A stretch of DNA of 64,000 nt from Fluviispira multicolorata (GTDB lineage Bacteria; Bdellovibrionota_B; Oligoflexia; Silvanigrellales; Silvanigrellaceae). This document shows, piece by piece, positions 25,112 to 34,649 of the stretch. The translations under genes were made by a program, and so were the position numbers. How positions within the stretch are numbered: position 1 is the stretch's first letter; each line of letters starts with the position of its first letter. The notes under the pieces were generated by a model. It searched no databases and was not told the origin of the DNA. It saw only the letters and a program-made list of their open reading frames with translations. The stretch covers positions 145,470-209,469 of the forward strand of contig NZ_WFLN01000005.1 of NCBI RefSeq assembly GCF_009208585.1, given 5' to 3'.

Positions 25112-26242
25112 ATGAGTTTAAATGATAAAAAAGATTCAAACTGGAGTACAATAAAAAGTGTTGGCTTTCTCTTTGGAGGAATTGTCTTAGGAAGTTTACT
25201 GACTGTCGGAGTTGTTATTTCTAAAAATAATAAAAAAGCTGTCGATATTTCCGATGCTGTTGGAGTGCCTTTATTAACTGTAGATGGCAAGACATGGACG
25301 ACGACAGATTTACCAGGTGATTCTCTTATGGAATATTTTGATTTAGAAAGAAACATCTATAATGCACGTCAAGGTATTGCAAGTCGTATTGCAGTGCGCC
25401 TTGCCCTTGCTAAAGATGCAGGAATGACCATAACAAATGATAAGCTCCCAAAAATTGAAGATTTGTTAACTATCCAGCCCGTATCTGATATTGATACGCA
25501 AAATTATTATGATCAAATAATTGCAAAAATGGGGCCAGGATTCTTTTCTGGAAAAAGTTATGAGATGATAAAATCTCAACTCCAACAGCAGTTAAGTCAG
25601 CAAAAAATAGGGCAAATTTTAGAGACAAAAATAAAAGATCTTGAAGATGCAGGAAGAATTAAAGTACTTGTAAAACCTCCTGTTTCTCCACCTGTTAAAC
25701 TAAATTTATCTGGTTTTCCTGTGCGTGGAAATCACAATGCTTCTACGACATTGGTTGAAGTTGCAGACTATATGTGTGCACACTGTCGAGAATCTGAAGG
25801 TGCGATTGAAAAAATATACAAAGAATATTCAAATAAAGTTAAATTTGTGCATGTAGCATATCCTTTAGCACCACTTGGATTGAGTGGATCGCTCGCGCGT
25901 GGGGCGTATTGTGCGACTGAGCAGGGCGATAAAGAATTCTGGAGCTATCATAAAGAAGCTTTTTCTGTTCCTTTTTCAAAAATGCAACCACCAAGTGGTG
26001 TTGATGCCGAAAAAGCTTTTGATAACGAAACAATCGAAGTTGCAAAATTAGCAAAAATTAATATTGAAAAGTTTTCCGCTTGTCTTGGATCAGAAAATGC
26101 GAGAAAATATATTGAAATCGTACAAAAACAATTTAATGAAAATGTTGGTTTTTCTGGAACACCGACATTTTACTTAAATGGAAGTATGATTCAGGTAAGT
26201 CCACAACAACTTGCCTCAACTTTAAGAGTGGCTTTAAATTGA
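25112..26242 (+). CDS. Membrane-anchored DsbA-like thioredoxin-fold protein
   Basis: 376 residues. One N-terminal transmembrane helix (about 16-38), a helical middle (60-185), then a thioredoxin-fold domain with the redox pair C-A-H-C (Cys 222 and 225; VADYMCAHCRESEGA) and a cis-Pro segment FSGTPTFYL. CxHC is typical of DsbA-type oxidases, so disulphide formation in the periplasm is likely. The middle may play a chaperone or dimerisation role. A cytochrome c gene follows on the same strand. Confidence 0.85.
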   Translation: MSLNDKKDSNWSTIKSVGFLFGGIVLGSLLTVGVVISKNNKKAVDISDAVGVPLLTVDGKTWTTTDLPGDSLMEYFDLERNIYNARQGIASRIAVRLALAKDAGMTITNDKLPKIEDLLTIQPVSDIDTQNYYDQIIAKMGPGFFSGKSYEMIKSQLQQQLSQQKIGQILETKIKDLEDAGRIKVLVKPPVSPPVKLNLSGFPVRGNHNASTTLVEVADYMCAHCRESEGAIEKIYKEYSNKVKFVHVAYPLAPLGLSGSLARGAYCATEQGDKEFWSYHKEAFSVPFSKMQPPSGVDAEKAFDNETIEVAKLAKINIEKFSACLGSENARKYIEIVQKQFNENVGFSGTPTFYLNGSMIQVSPQQLASTLRVALN

Positions 26243-26276
26243 GTTTGTGTTTCGTTCATTTTTTAAGGAGGATATT

Positions 26277-26747
26277 ATGAAAGCTCCAGCTCGGGTTCTT
26301 TTAATTTCTACAATTGTATCTGTTTTAGTTATGGGGGTTGCGCTTTTTCGTTATGGTTTATTAACAAAAAGTGGTTCTACAGGAGCAGTTTCTGAACCTC
26401 TTTTACCCGAAGTAACAGGTGAGGCGGCAAATGCAGAAGTTGGGAAAGCTCCAACTGCTAAACAATTGGCAAACGGTAAAGATCTTTATACCACAAAAAC
26501 ATGTGGTGTTTGTCACGGTGCAGATGGAAAAGCTGATAGCCCCACTGCAAAAGCAATGAAAGCAACTAATTTAGTTTCTGGAGTCTTTCATAATAATAAA
26601 TCTAAAATGGAGCCTGTTGCCTATATTGCAAAAGTTATTGCAGAAGGTGTGCCCGGAACTGGTATGGCAAGTTTTAAAGCGCAAATACCGAAAGAAAGCG
26701 ATAGAATGGATTTAGCAGAGTATGTTCATTCATTGGCAAAAAAATAA
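26277..26747 (+). CDS. Membrane-anchored monohaem cytochrome c
   Basis: 156 residues: an N-terminal anchor helix (6-26), a linker and a class I cytochrome c domain with CGVCH (Cys 76, Cys 79, His 80) and a distal Met in GTGMASF. A 10-codon upstream extension is open, but AAGGAGG ends five bases before ATG 26277, which decides the start. It probably carries electrons in the periplasm. Thirty-four bases after the DsbA-like gene. Confidence 0.88.
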   Translation: MKAPARVLLISTIVSVLVMGVALFRYGLLTKSGSTGAVSEPLLPEVTGEAANAEVGKAPTAKQLANGKDLYTTKTCGVCHGADGKADSPTAKAMKATNLVSGVFHNNKSKMEPVAYIAKVIAEGVPGTGMASFKAQIPKESDRMDLAEYVHSLAKK

Positions 26748-26753
26748 ATTAAA

Positions 26754-27485
26754 TTAATCAATTTTTGTTGCTCTTTGCGGAATATATTCAAGGCATTTAT
26801 TATTTAATAAAGTTTTAATAGCAAATGCTCTTGTATTATCTGTAAAATATTTGAACTCCAGTCCTGCGCAATATTCTCCATTATGATTCATTGCTCCATT
26901 CCAAATAATTTCCCCAATACCCGATATTTCTTCTCCACTTTTAAAAATAATTTGAAATTGAATATAGGCTCCAGCGTTTAATAGGGTTGTGCCTGTAGGA
27001 ATAAGAGCGCCTCCTCTTCCTATTTGGAATTGAGCAGCACTTTCTTCATTAAGAATAAAAATATTTTCTTCAATGGCAATGTCTTTAGGTTTTACTGCAT
27101 AGCGTTCGTTTGGAGGTAAAATAAACCATTCAATTGAGTTTAATAGATTGAGCAGGTCAAAAGGTTTCGCAAAGAGACCTTCAACACCATGTGCATGTAA
27201 TTCTTCACGAGAGTTATCTGAGTAGGCAGTGATAAAAACAAATACAGGCTTATTTAAATCTATTTTCTTTGTTTCATCTAAAAATTCGATACCATTTCCG
27301 CCTGGCATACGAACATCACTTATAATAAGATCAATTTTATCATTTTTGACAATTCCAATGGCATCTTTTCCATTTTTAGCTTCAAGTGTTTTTGCTCCAA
27401 TATTTTGTAATTCATATACAAGCATTTCCCGTAAATCAGTTTCATCATCAACTACGAGGACAACCTGATCTTTTAGAATGCTCAT
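26754..27485 (-). CDS. Response regulator with C-terminal PilZ-like domain
   Basis: 243 residues. Receiver domain 1-120 with acidic pair DDE at 13-15, phospho-acceptor Asp 57 (ISDVRMPGGNG) and the conserved Lys in FAKPFD. The C-terminal half (about 145-240) is beta-rich with QIGRGGALI and YCAGLEFKYF, resembling a PilZ domain, but without a clear RxxxR, so c-di-GMP binding is doubtful. It may couple phosphorylation to motility or surface behaviour. Next to a cheR gene, head to head. Confidence 0.82.
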   Translation of the reverse strand: MSILKDQVVLVVDDETDLREMLVYELQNIGAKTLEAKNGKDAIGIVKNDKIDLIISDVRMPGGNGIEFLDETKKIDLNKPVFVFITAYSDNSREELHAHGVEGLFAKPFDLLNLLNSIEWFILPPNERYAVKPKDIAIEENIFILNEESAAQFQIGRGGALIPTGTTLLNAGAYIQFQIIFKSGEEISGIGEIIWNGAMNHNGEYCAGLEFKYFTDNTRAFAIKTLLNNKCLEYIPQRATKID

Positions 27486-27714
27486 AAACAGCTCCTATTT
27501 AATCAAAAGATTAAAAGTTTTATGATTTATGTTAAACTTAATTATTTTTAAAACATATTCATCACTTAAAATAGTAAGCTAGAGATGGATAAACTGACAA
27601 GCTTTGGTTTGTGTTAGAAATCCGACGCAAATTTTATATTTTTGCATAGAAAGGCCGAAGAGAATTAAGAGTAAATATAGAGCTTTAAACGTTTTAACTG
27701 AAAGTTATAAAAGC

Positions 27715-28587
27715 GTGGCTGAAACAGAACAAAAAATTCCATTGCCTCATGATGTTTTAATGACGGATACAAATGGATATTCAATTTTAGCTAAGAAATT
27801 ATTTGAACACACTGGAATTTTTATGGATCCTTGTGAGAAAAACTATTCTCTTATGTCAAATAGGATGCAAAAAATTCTTAGAAAATATAACTGTGTTAAT
27901 TATCAAGATTTTATTATTATTTTAAATGCCAATACGAATAATGAAGCTAAGGAAGATTTTTATCAGGCATTAACTACAAATACAACCCAATTTTTTAGAG
28001 AAAATGAGCATTTTAATTTTTTAAAAGCACAAATGCCAACAATTGAAAATTATTTAAATACGGAAAGAAGAAAAGAATTACGTATTTGGTGTGCAGCAGC
28101 GAGCACAGGCGAAGAACCTTATACAATTCTTATGGCAACACTCGAAGCATTAAATCCTTTAAATAATATTAAAGTTAAAATAACTGCAACAGATATTAAT
28201 ACACTTGTTTTAGAAAAAGCAAAAGTTGGGGTTTATAAAAAAGAGTTACTTGAGAGTATCCCTGCAGGTCTTATTCTAAAATATTTTGAAAGAAATGAAA
28301 ATACAGGTGAAGGTTTTCTTCAGATCAGAGAGAAATACAGATGTATGATAGAATTTTCAAAATTTAATTTGAATGCTGAAGGTTATTTTTTTATGAATAA
28401 GTTTGATATTATATTTTGTAGAAATGTATTGATCTATTTTACTCCAAAAGCGGTTGAAGAAGTTATTATTAAATTGTCTAAATGTCTCGATAAAAAAGGG
28501 TATTTATTTATTGCTCACTCTGAAGCAATTATGGGCGATAAAAATGGTTTAAAATCAGTTGCAGCTTCTGTCTATCAATTTAAATAA
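27715..28587 (+). CDS. cheR: CheR-type protein-glutamate methyltransferase
   Basis: About 290 residues. CheR N-terminal helical domain (ILAKKLFEHTGIFM onward) and SAM-binding domain with RIWCAAASTGEEPYT, ITATDIN and FDIIFCRNVLIYF. Methylates glutamates of chemoreceptors. The start is uncertain: the frame opens at TTG 27604, GTG 27715 fits the domain boundary better, and the first in-frame ATG is 27760. None has a strong ribosome site. No cheB or receptor is adjacent. Confidence 0.88.
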   Translation: MAETEQKIPLPHDVLMTDTNGYSILAKKLFEHTGIFMDPCEKNYSLMSNRMQKILRKYNCVNYQDFIIILNANTNNEAKEDFYQALTTNTTQFFRENEHFNFLKAQMPTIENYLNTERRKELRIWCAAASTGEEPYTILMATLEALNPLNNIKVKITATDINTLVLEKAKVGVYKKELLESIPAGLILKYFERNENTGEGFLQIREKYRCMIEFSKFNLNAEGYFFMNKFDIIFCRNVLIYFTPKAVEEVIIKLSKCLDKKGYLFIAHSEAIMGDKNGLKSVAASVYQFK

Positions 28588-29970
28588 TTATTTTGAAAAA
28601 CCTAAATGTTTTGCAATCGTAGAATAAATTTTATTCCAAATAAATTTATCTATTACAACTTCTTTGGAAAGAATTCCTTTTGCATCGAGCATTAGAGGAG
28701 TTTCTTTTGATTTTTTTTCATTGGTCTCACTTTTCCAAGCCAATTGTACGGGTTGAAATCCAACACGCATATACAGTTGTTTTAATGCTACGGGAGCGCT
28801 TGTTAATATATGTGTGTGACCTGACTCTAAAACTATTCTGACCACATGCCGAATCATATTTATAAAAATATCACTTTCTCTATAATCTTTTTCCCAAGCA
28901 AAACGTGAAATTTCTACGAATTTTTTTGACCACAACCAATCGGGCATATTTATGATATAGGAGGCTATTTCACAACGACTTTTATCTTTATTATTAAAAA
29001 TAATTCTTAAAGTAGCAACAGCTTTCTTGCCAACTTTACAGATGACATGTCTTGAAAATGTATCAAATTTATCTTGTAATCCACCATATGGATTTTCTAC
29101 TAAAGTATCTCCCACTTTAATAAAAGCTTCAGTTGATATTTCAATTTCTTCAAATAAACTGGTTTTTCTTAATTCCATAATCTTCGCTGTTTCATCTTCA
29201 GATGCATAATAAAATGTGAGACTTTTTTCTATAATTGAAACTGGAAGTTTTTCATTTCTCAACTCTTGTGGCGTGACGTCGACACCGCAAAAGAGAATAT
29301 ATTCTACCATCATCTGCATAAATGCATTATTAATGTTTGTAAACTCAACATTGACTGCATATCTATCAATTAAGTTTGTTGTATTTGAGCTTTCCGTATT
29401 TATTATTTTTATATGAACTTCAAATTCTCCTTGAAAAGGGAGATACATTTTAAGAGTGAGTGGAAGATTGGGAATAAGAGTCTTGTTGCGGGCAGAAGTG
29501 ACTAAATACATTCCATTTGCATAAAAACTAATGACTTTAAAAAGAAGTTTTTCTTGAAAGAAAAAGGGATCATTGCACCAAGCATGTGGACCAAAAATTT
29601 CTGGAACTTCAAATCTTTTCATTTGAATATTAGGATCTGTTACTTTAGGTTGATCGATTATAAATGAAATTCCAAAACGTAAATACATTTTATCGTCTAT
29701 GGTTAAATTTGATATATTAGCAATTTTACCTTTGACATAAGTATTAATTTTTTCTTGAATTGTATAATGAATTCGTACAATATCATCTAATTTTGGGTAG
29801 GTTGATAATTTTTGATCGACAATTAAAACATTCATTCCCCAAGGAGAAAGGTCAGTTGCTTCTCCTTTTACAGAATGAACTTCACTATCGTCTTTTAAAA
29901 AAACTTTTATACCTTCACCTAAATGAACTGTTCGTCTTGACTCTCGACGTCTATTTGTTTTTCCGCTCAT
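28588..29970 (-). CDS. PilZ domain fused to FeeM/GNAT-like acyltransferase domain
   Basis: 460 residues. N-terminal PilZ domain: RRESRRTVHLG supplies the RxxxR-type motif and ATDLSPWGMNV the (D/N)xSxxG motif, so c-di-GMP binding is likely. A second PilZ-like beta region follows (about 120-245). The C-terminal 190 residues look like the FeeM/N-acyl amino-acid synthase or GNAT fold (VATLRIIFNN, EISRFAWEKDYRESDIF, LYMRVGFQP). A second-messenger-controlled acyltransferase is the natural reading, but the substrate is unknown. Confidence 0.75.
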   Translation of the reverse strand: MSGKTNRRRESRRTVHLGEGIKVFLKDDSEVHSVKGEATDLSPWGMNVLIVDQKLSTYPKLDDIVRIHYTIQEKINTYVKGKIANISNLTIDDKMYLRFGISFIIDQPKVTDPNIQMKRFEVPEIFGPHAWCNDPFFFQEKLLFKVISFYANGMYLVTSARNKTLIPNLPLTLKMYLPFQGEFEVHIKIINTESSNTTNLIDRYAVNVEFTNINNAFMQMMVEYILFCGVDVTPQELRNEKLPVSIIEKSLTFYYASEDETAKIMELRKTSLFEEIEISTEAFIKVGDTLVENPYGGLQDKFDTFSRHVICKVGKKAVATLRIIFNNKDKSRCEIASYIINMPDWLWSKKFVEISRFAWEKDYRESDIFINMIRHVVRIVLESGHTHILTSAPVALKQLYMRVGFQPVQLAWKSETNEKKSKETPLMLDAKGILSKEVVIDKFIWNKIYSTIAKHLGFSK

Positions 29971-30085
29971 ATGTTGGATCCAGTTAAAAATCTTTTTATA
30001 AAAAAATTAAGAAACAATATCTTATAAGAGATTCGGATTTTTGTAACTTTAAAAAAAGGAGGGAAAGTAAAAAGGTGTCAAAAAT

Positions 30086-30973
30086 TTACTTATAAAGTGA
30101 AAAAAACAAAAATGCGACAGGAATTCCAAGGATAAGAGAGTCAATGCGATCTAGAAATCCACCATGTCCAGGAAGAAGGTGGCCACTATCTTTATACCCA
30201 CCCGCGCGCTTGAAAGCACTTTCCATAAGATCTCCAATTTGTCCCGCAATTCCCATGCATACTCCTACTACAATAGAAAACCATGGAGGAAATGGAAGGT
30301 TAAAAAGTTTTGCAAGGATAAGTGCTGTCAGACCACTAAAAAACAGCCCACCAAGCGCACCTTCGATACTTTTTTTAGGAGAGACTTTTGGAATAAGTTT
30401 GTGTTTACCAAATTTAGAACCTATGAAATAAGCTCCTGTATCACCCATAAATACAGTGGCAAGGCAGAAATAAAGTTGAGCACTGCGATAAGATCCTTCA
30501 AAATGAATGAGACTGAGGCTTGTTAAGCACGCAGCTGGAAGGGCTAGATAAATGAATCCTGCTATTACGTTAAGAAGCTTATTTGATGCTGTGTGCATAT
30601 CATTTGCTCTTCTATAAATAAGAGCTGCAGAAATAAATAGGCAAAGAAATGTCCAAGATATAGGTATGATAAGGATTTTTTGTGGTTCCTGCGCAAAAAT
30701 AATACATGAAACAGAAAATGAAATAATAAGAAAAGCATATGAAAAACCAACAGCAAAGTGCTTAGCTTTAAGTTTTGGTCTAGGCTGCTCGATTGCGCTT
30801 GTGCCGTCTAAAATATTCCAACGCAGTGCTGCAAACTCGGTTCCTGACAGGAAAATTGAGATTGTTGTCACGGTTACGAAAAGAGGATAAAAAAGAGAGG
30901 CTGGAGAGAAGCTAAGAATATAAATTATGACTGCAGAAAATACAGCAGCAGTAATCAGTCGCGTTTTAAGCAT
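30086..30973 (-). CDS. cdsA: Phosphatidate cytidylyltransferase
   Basis: 295 residues with about eight transmembrane helices. The CDP-diglyceride synthase signature is at the C-terminus: GDLMESAFKRAGGYKDSG, then PGHGGFLDRIDS. Makes CDP-diacylglycerol from phosphatidate and CTP in the inner membrane, the branch point to all phospholipids. Divergent from the Hsp70 operon. Confidence 0.95.
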   Translation of the reverse strand: MLKTRLITAAVFSAVIIYILSFSPASLFYPLFVTVTTISIFLSGTEFAALRWNILDGTSAIEQPRPKLKAKHFAVGFSYAFLIISFSVSCIIFAQEPQKILIIPISWTFLCLFISAALIYRRANDMHTASNKLLNVIAGFIYLALPAACLTSLSLIHFEGSYRSAQLYFCLATVFMGDTGAYFIGSKFGKHKLIPKVSPKKSIEGALGGLFFSGLTALILAKLFNLPFPPWFSIVVGVCMGIAGQIGDLMESAFKRAGGYKDSGHLLPGHGGFLDRIDSLILGIPVAFLFFSLYK

Positions 30974-31012
30974 ATATAAAAAACCATTCTTTCAATTTGA
31001 ATTATAACTATT

Positions 31013-31039
31013 CCGGCTTAGCCGGTTTGCATTATGCAA
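31013..31039. promoter_or_regulatory. Two adjacent short palindromes, possible operators
   Basis: CCGGCTTAGCCGG (31013-31025) and TTGCATTATGCAA (31027-31039) sit one base apart in the gap between cdsA (minus) and the Hsp70 gene (plus). They could be a repressor site or RNA hairpins. No known consensus was recognised. Confidence 0.35.
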
Positions 31040-31114
31040 TATGCCATAGTAATCACACTCTATCAAATAGACATGCCCGCACCTGAGCTAGGAGCGCACT
31101 TTGGAGTCTGTAGC

Positions 31115-33199
31115 ATGAATGTTCTTCAGTTCAAGAAAAAAAATAAAGAAAATAACAGAAATAATAGTTATAGTTCAGAATCTTTTCAGAAGATACCACA
31201 AGGGGCATCAGCGATAGGTATTGATCTTGGTACAACAAATTCAGTTGTTTCCGTATTCTCTATTGGAGCTACTCATCCTGTTACGTTAGAATATGAAGAC
31301 TCATATCTTGTGCCTTCAATGGTCTTTTATGATCAAAATGATAATAATAATTTTGTTGGTAATAAAGCGAAACTACAGAATGAATTTGCGCCTTCTGAGG
31401 TTATAAAAAGCACTAAAAGAAGTATGGGGAAAAATAATTCTTTTTTTCAATCTAATGAAAAGCAATTCTCTGCAGAAGAAGTGGCTTCACTTGTTTTAAA
31501 TTATTTAGTTTCTCACTCTGTTTTGCAGGAAGAAAAAGAAAAGTTTGGTGGCATTTGGGCTGTTATTACAGTCCCTGCACATTTTGATGATGCCGCTCGT
31601 CTTGCAACAGTTGCTGCTGCTGAGAAAGCTGGAATACATGTTCTTCGCATTGTAAACGAACCCACTGCGGCTGCTTTAGCTTACAGCATGATGCCTGAAG
31701 ATAAAAATACAGAAAAAGAAACACTGGCTGTCTTTGACTTGGGCGGGGGCACATTTGATGTCAGCATCGTCGATCGAGATGGTCTTATTTTTAATGTATT
31801 AAGCAGTGAAGGAGATGTGCATTTAGGTGGAGATGATATTGATGAAGCTATCGCAAATTCTCTTTTAGAAAAAGTTCATCCTCAGTTGGTTGCACGTCGG
31901 TCTTCAAAAGCATCAGAGCTTTACCGAAATCTATTAATTTTAGCTGAACAAGCAAAAAAAGGACTGCAAACTGAAGGGATTTATCTTGTGCAAGCAAATA
32001 ATCTCGACGGAAAAGGTTCATCCATTGAACTCGAATTAACTCGTGAACGTTTTGAAGAAATGGTTGCACCTATTTTACAAAGAACTTTATTTTTGACTGA
32101 AAGTGCAATGCATGCTGCTAAAAGAAATCCAAAATATATATCCCGTATTTTACTTGTTGGTGGAAGTACTCGTCTTGTTTTAGTGCGGAAAATGCTTTCA
32201 GATTATTTTTCTTGTATTGTCGATGCACGTTTAGAGCCTGATTTAGCTGTGAGTTGGGGAGCATCTTTACAAGCAGCCATTATTTTAGGAATTCAGCCAG
32301 ACACTATTTTAGTTGATGTGTGTAGCCATTCACTGGGTATTGGGGTTGTTGAAAATACAGAGGCCATAAATGAAAATTTTAAGGTTGTAGCTAAAAAATT
32401 TGGAATTCCATATCCAATATCTGAGCAGGAGTTACATAGAAAACTAGGTGCAAGAATAGAGGAATTTAATAATGAATTGCAAAAATTGTTACATGTAGCT
32501 CCAATTTTACATCGAAATAGTGCACTACCAGCAAGGAGATCTGAGTTTTTTAATACAATTTATCATAATCAACATGCAGTGCATGTTGTTGTTGTCCAAG
32601 GCGAAGGGGACAGCGTGGGTGAAAATAGATTGATTGGTTCTTTTTTATTTGAATTGGAACAACCTTGCCCTAAAGGAACACGCTGTGAAATTCAATTAAC
32701 ATATGATGTAAATGGAATGGTCCACGTTTTTGCAAGGCAGCTTGGTACAAAAAACGAAGCTAAAGCTCAGTTTGATAGTCGTACAGGTGAGGTAATTGGT
32801 TGGACTGCATTAAATCAAGAGGAAGAATTACAGTTTGCGGAAAAAGAGAATGTGAGAAAAGTTGATGAAATATTTGAAAAAATAGAAGTGTCAAAACAAA
32901 TAAATAACAATTCGGCTCATGAAAATATTGTTTCTTTTCCATTTGGTAGAAAAAAAGAAATTATTGTCCAATCTGAAATTCTTGAATATGAATGCGAACC
33001 CGAAATTATTAATGCATTAATTTTACGTGCGAAAAGATGTTTAGGAAAAATGCAGAAAGGATCTTCTGAATTTAATAATTTATTAAATATTTTGAAAAGC
33101 TACTCTTCATTACTTTTAAAAGCACAGCAAGGTTTTGAGAATGATGATGAAATAGAATTAGTTGAAAATAATTTACTTGCTTTGTTGGAAGGAAAATAA
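31115..33199 (+). CDS. Hsp70 family chaperone, non-canonical DnaK paralogue
   Basis: 694 residues. ATPase domain from about residue 30: AIGIDLGTTNSVVSV (phosphate 1), VNEPTAAALAY (connect), FDLGGGTFDVSI (phosphate 2), LLVGGSTRLVLV (adenosine), then the interdomain linker region. The substrate domain is divergent, with a roughly 90-residue insertion before it, and there is no EEVD-type tail. The 31-residue polar N-terminal extension is unusual. ATG 31115 has GGAG upstream; a longer frame opens at 31034. It is followed in an operon by an unknown protein and a J-like protein, so this is a dedicated chaperone set rather than housekeeping DnaK. Confidence 0.88.
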   Translation: MNVLQFKKKNKENNRNNSYSSESFQKIPQGASAIGIDLGTTNSVVSVFSIGATHPVTLEYEDSYLVPSMVFYDQNDNNNFVGNKAKLQNEFAPSEVIKSTKRSMGKNNSFFQSNEKQFSAEEVASLVLNYLVSHSVLQEEKEKFGGIWAVITVPAHFDDAARLATVAAAEKAGIHVLRIVNEPTAAALAYSMMPEDKNTEKETLAVFDLGGGTFDVSIVDRDGLIFNVLSSEGDVHLGGDDIDEAIANSLLEKVHPQLVARRSSKASELYRNLLILAEQAKKGLQTEGIYLVQANNLDGKGSSIELELTRERFEEMVAPILQRTLFLTESAMHAAKRNPKYISRILLVGGSTRLVLVRKMLSDYFSCIVDARLEPDLAVSWGASLQAAIILGIQPDTILVDVCSHSLGIGVVENTEAINENFKVVAKKFGIPYPISEQELHRKLGARIEEFNNELQKLLHVAPILHRNSALPARRSEFFNTIYHNQHAVHVVVVQGEGDSVGENRLIGSFLFELEQPCPKGTRCEIQLTYDVNGMVHVFARQLGTKNEAKAQFDSRTGEVIGWTALNQEEELQFAEKENVRKVDEIFEKIEVSKQINNNSAHENIVSFPFGRKKEIIVQSEILEYECEPEIINALILRAKRCLGKMQKGSSEFNNLLNILKSYSSLLLKAQQGFENDDEIELVENNLLALLEGK

Positions 33200-33203
33200 A
33201 GCG

Positions 33204-34649
33204 ATGTTGAATTTAATTTCAAAAAAAATTATATCTGAAATAACAAATAATTTTGAACTATTTGAGAAATATTTATACACACCAACATCTATTAAAGACT
33301 TTAAAAAATTTCTAATTAATTATAGAGGCATGAAAGTTCCTGGCACTCCTCAATCATATAATCGTGATGAACTGTCAAAGCAGACTGCAGAAAATATTGT
33401 AAATTTTTTTATTAATATTTTTGCAAAAGAAGGCCTTGCTGATCACTCTGAAGAAGAAATTCTTATCATTTTAAATGAAGTTGAAATGGGTGTTAATCTT
33501 TCACTTTATTATTGGTTTGGTTTAAATGACAGAAATTATCAATTTAGAACTTTAATTCATTTTTTTGAATTAGATGGTGTTGGTTCGGTTTTTCTCACTA
33601 AAAATAAACATGATTTTGCTGTTTCTTTAAGCGAGGATGGTATGCGCTTTGGGCTTGCCTCAAGTGAGCATGAACCAAAATATATGCCTGTTTCAAAAGT
33701 TTGTGAATTGAATTTATTCACAGAAATGGCAAGTGAAAGAGTTTTATTTGCTCGAATTCGAACAGTACAGCGTGAGATTTGTTTACTTATAGATGATTGG
33801 GAGCATTTAAATGCCATTTTAGCTGTAGAATATGGTAGAACTTTTCAGGATTTTCAAAATTTAAGAACAAAAAAAGCTGAAGAAGATCATTTGATGGTCG
33901 TGAGTAAAATGAATGCAAGACGTGATACTTTAGCGCAATGGTGTCTCGAATCTTTTTGTGATTTTCAAGAATGGATTGAAAAACTTTTTGAATTTAGAAA
34001 GTTTTCAGATGATATTTATTCTGAATTGCAAGCTGCATCTGTCGTACTTTTATCTGGATTGCAAAAAATATTCTTACCCGCATCTGTGAGTCGACATCGC
34101 TACTGTGAAAATGTTCCCAAACTTTTAGAAAGATATGCTCTTTCGAGAGTGCGCATGAATAAAGATGATGTTTCATCCCGACTGCTATTACAAGCTTGTC
34201 AAAGTGCTTTGGGCAAAGTATTTGATGCGACTTTATTTGATTTTGTAGATAAAAAACCATTTGAATGGGTCTTTTCTTTTGATCCTTCTGCGGCCATAAA
34301 GTCATTTTCATGGAGTTATTCTAAAGAACTTCATTTGGTTCTTAGCGCAATTTATGGAGTCTGTTGTTTTAAAAAATCGTTACCTAATCCGATTGATATA
34401 AATTTTTTATCAGATATCGCTACAACTATTCAAATGCCTGAAACTTTCCCAGCTGATTCAAATTTAAATCGTAAAATTTATGAAAATGAAGTAAATATCT
34501 TAGACGAAAAAATTCAAAATACGTTTAAATTATTGCTTAATTTTATTGATAAAAACGTGAAAGATTCAAAAAATACAAAAGAATTATGCCAATTTATTAT
34601 AAAAAATCTTCAACCTACACAAGAGGCTTTAAATGGATCAATTTCATGA
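33204..34649 (+). CDS. Unknown 481-residue protein of the Hsp70 operon
   Basis: No family recognised. A soluble, mostly helical protein with alternating strand-like stretches around 115-210 and no signal peptide or membrane segment. It begins four bases after the Hsp70 stop (ATG 33204; a longer in-frame start at 33162 would overlap Hsp70). Its 3' end overlaps the J-like gene by 17 bases. Position between chaperone and co-chaperone suggests a client, adaptor or nucleotide-exchange role; this is inference. Confidence 0.7.
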   Translation: MLNLISKKIISEITNNFELFEKYLYTPTSIKDFKKFLINYRGMKVPGTPQSYNRDELSKQTAENIVNFFINIFAKEGLADHSEEEILIILNEVEMGVNLSLYYWFGLNDRNYQFRTLIHFFELDGVGSVFLTKNKHDFAVSLSEDGMRFGLASSEHEPKYMPVSKVCELNLFTEMASERVLFARIRTVQREICLLIDDWEHLNAILAVEYGRTFQDFQNLRTKKAEEDHLMVVSKMNARRDTLAQWCLESFCDFQEWIEKLFEFRKFSDDIYSELQAASVVLLSGLQKIFLPASVSRHRYCENVPKLLERYALSRVRMNKDDVSSRLLLQACQSALGKVFDATLFDFVDKKPFEWVFSFDPSAAIKSFSWSYSKELHLVLSAIYGVCCFKKSLPNPIDINFLSDIATTIQMPETFPADSNLNRKIYENEVNILDEKIQNTFKLLLNFIDKNVKDSKNTKELCQFIIKNLQPTQEALNGSIS

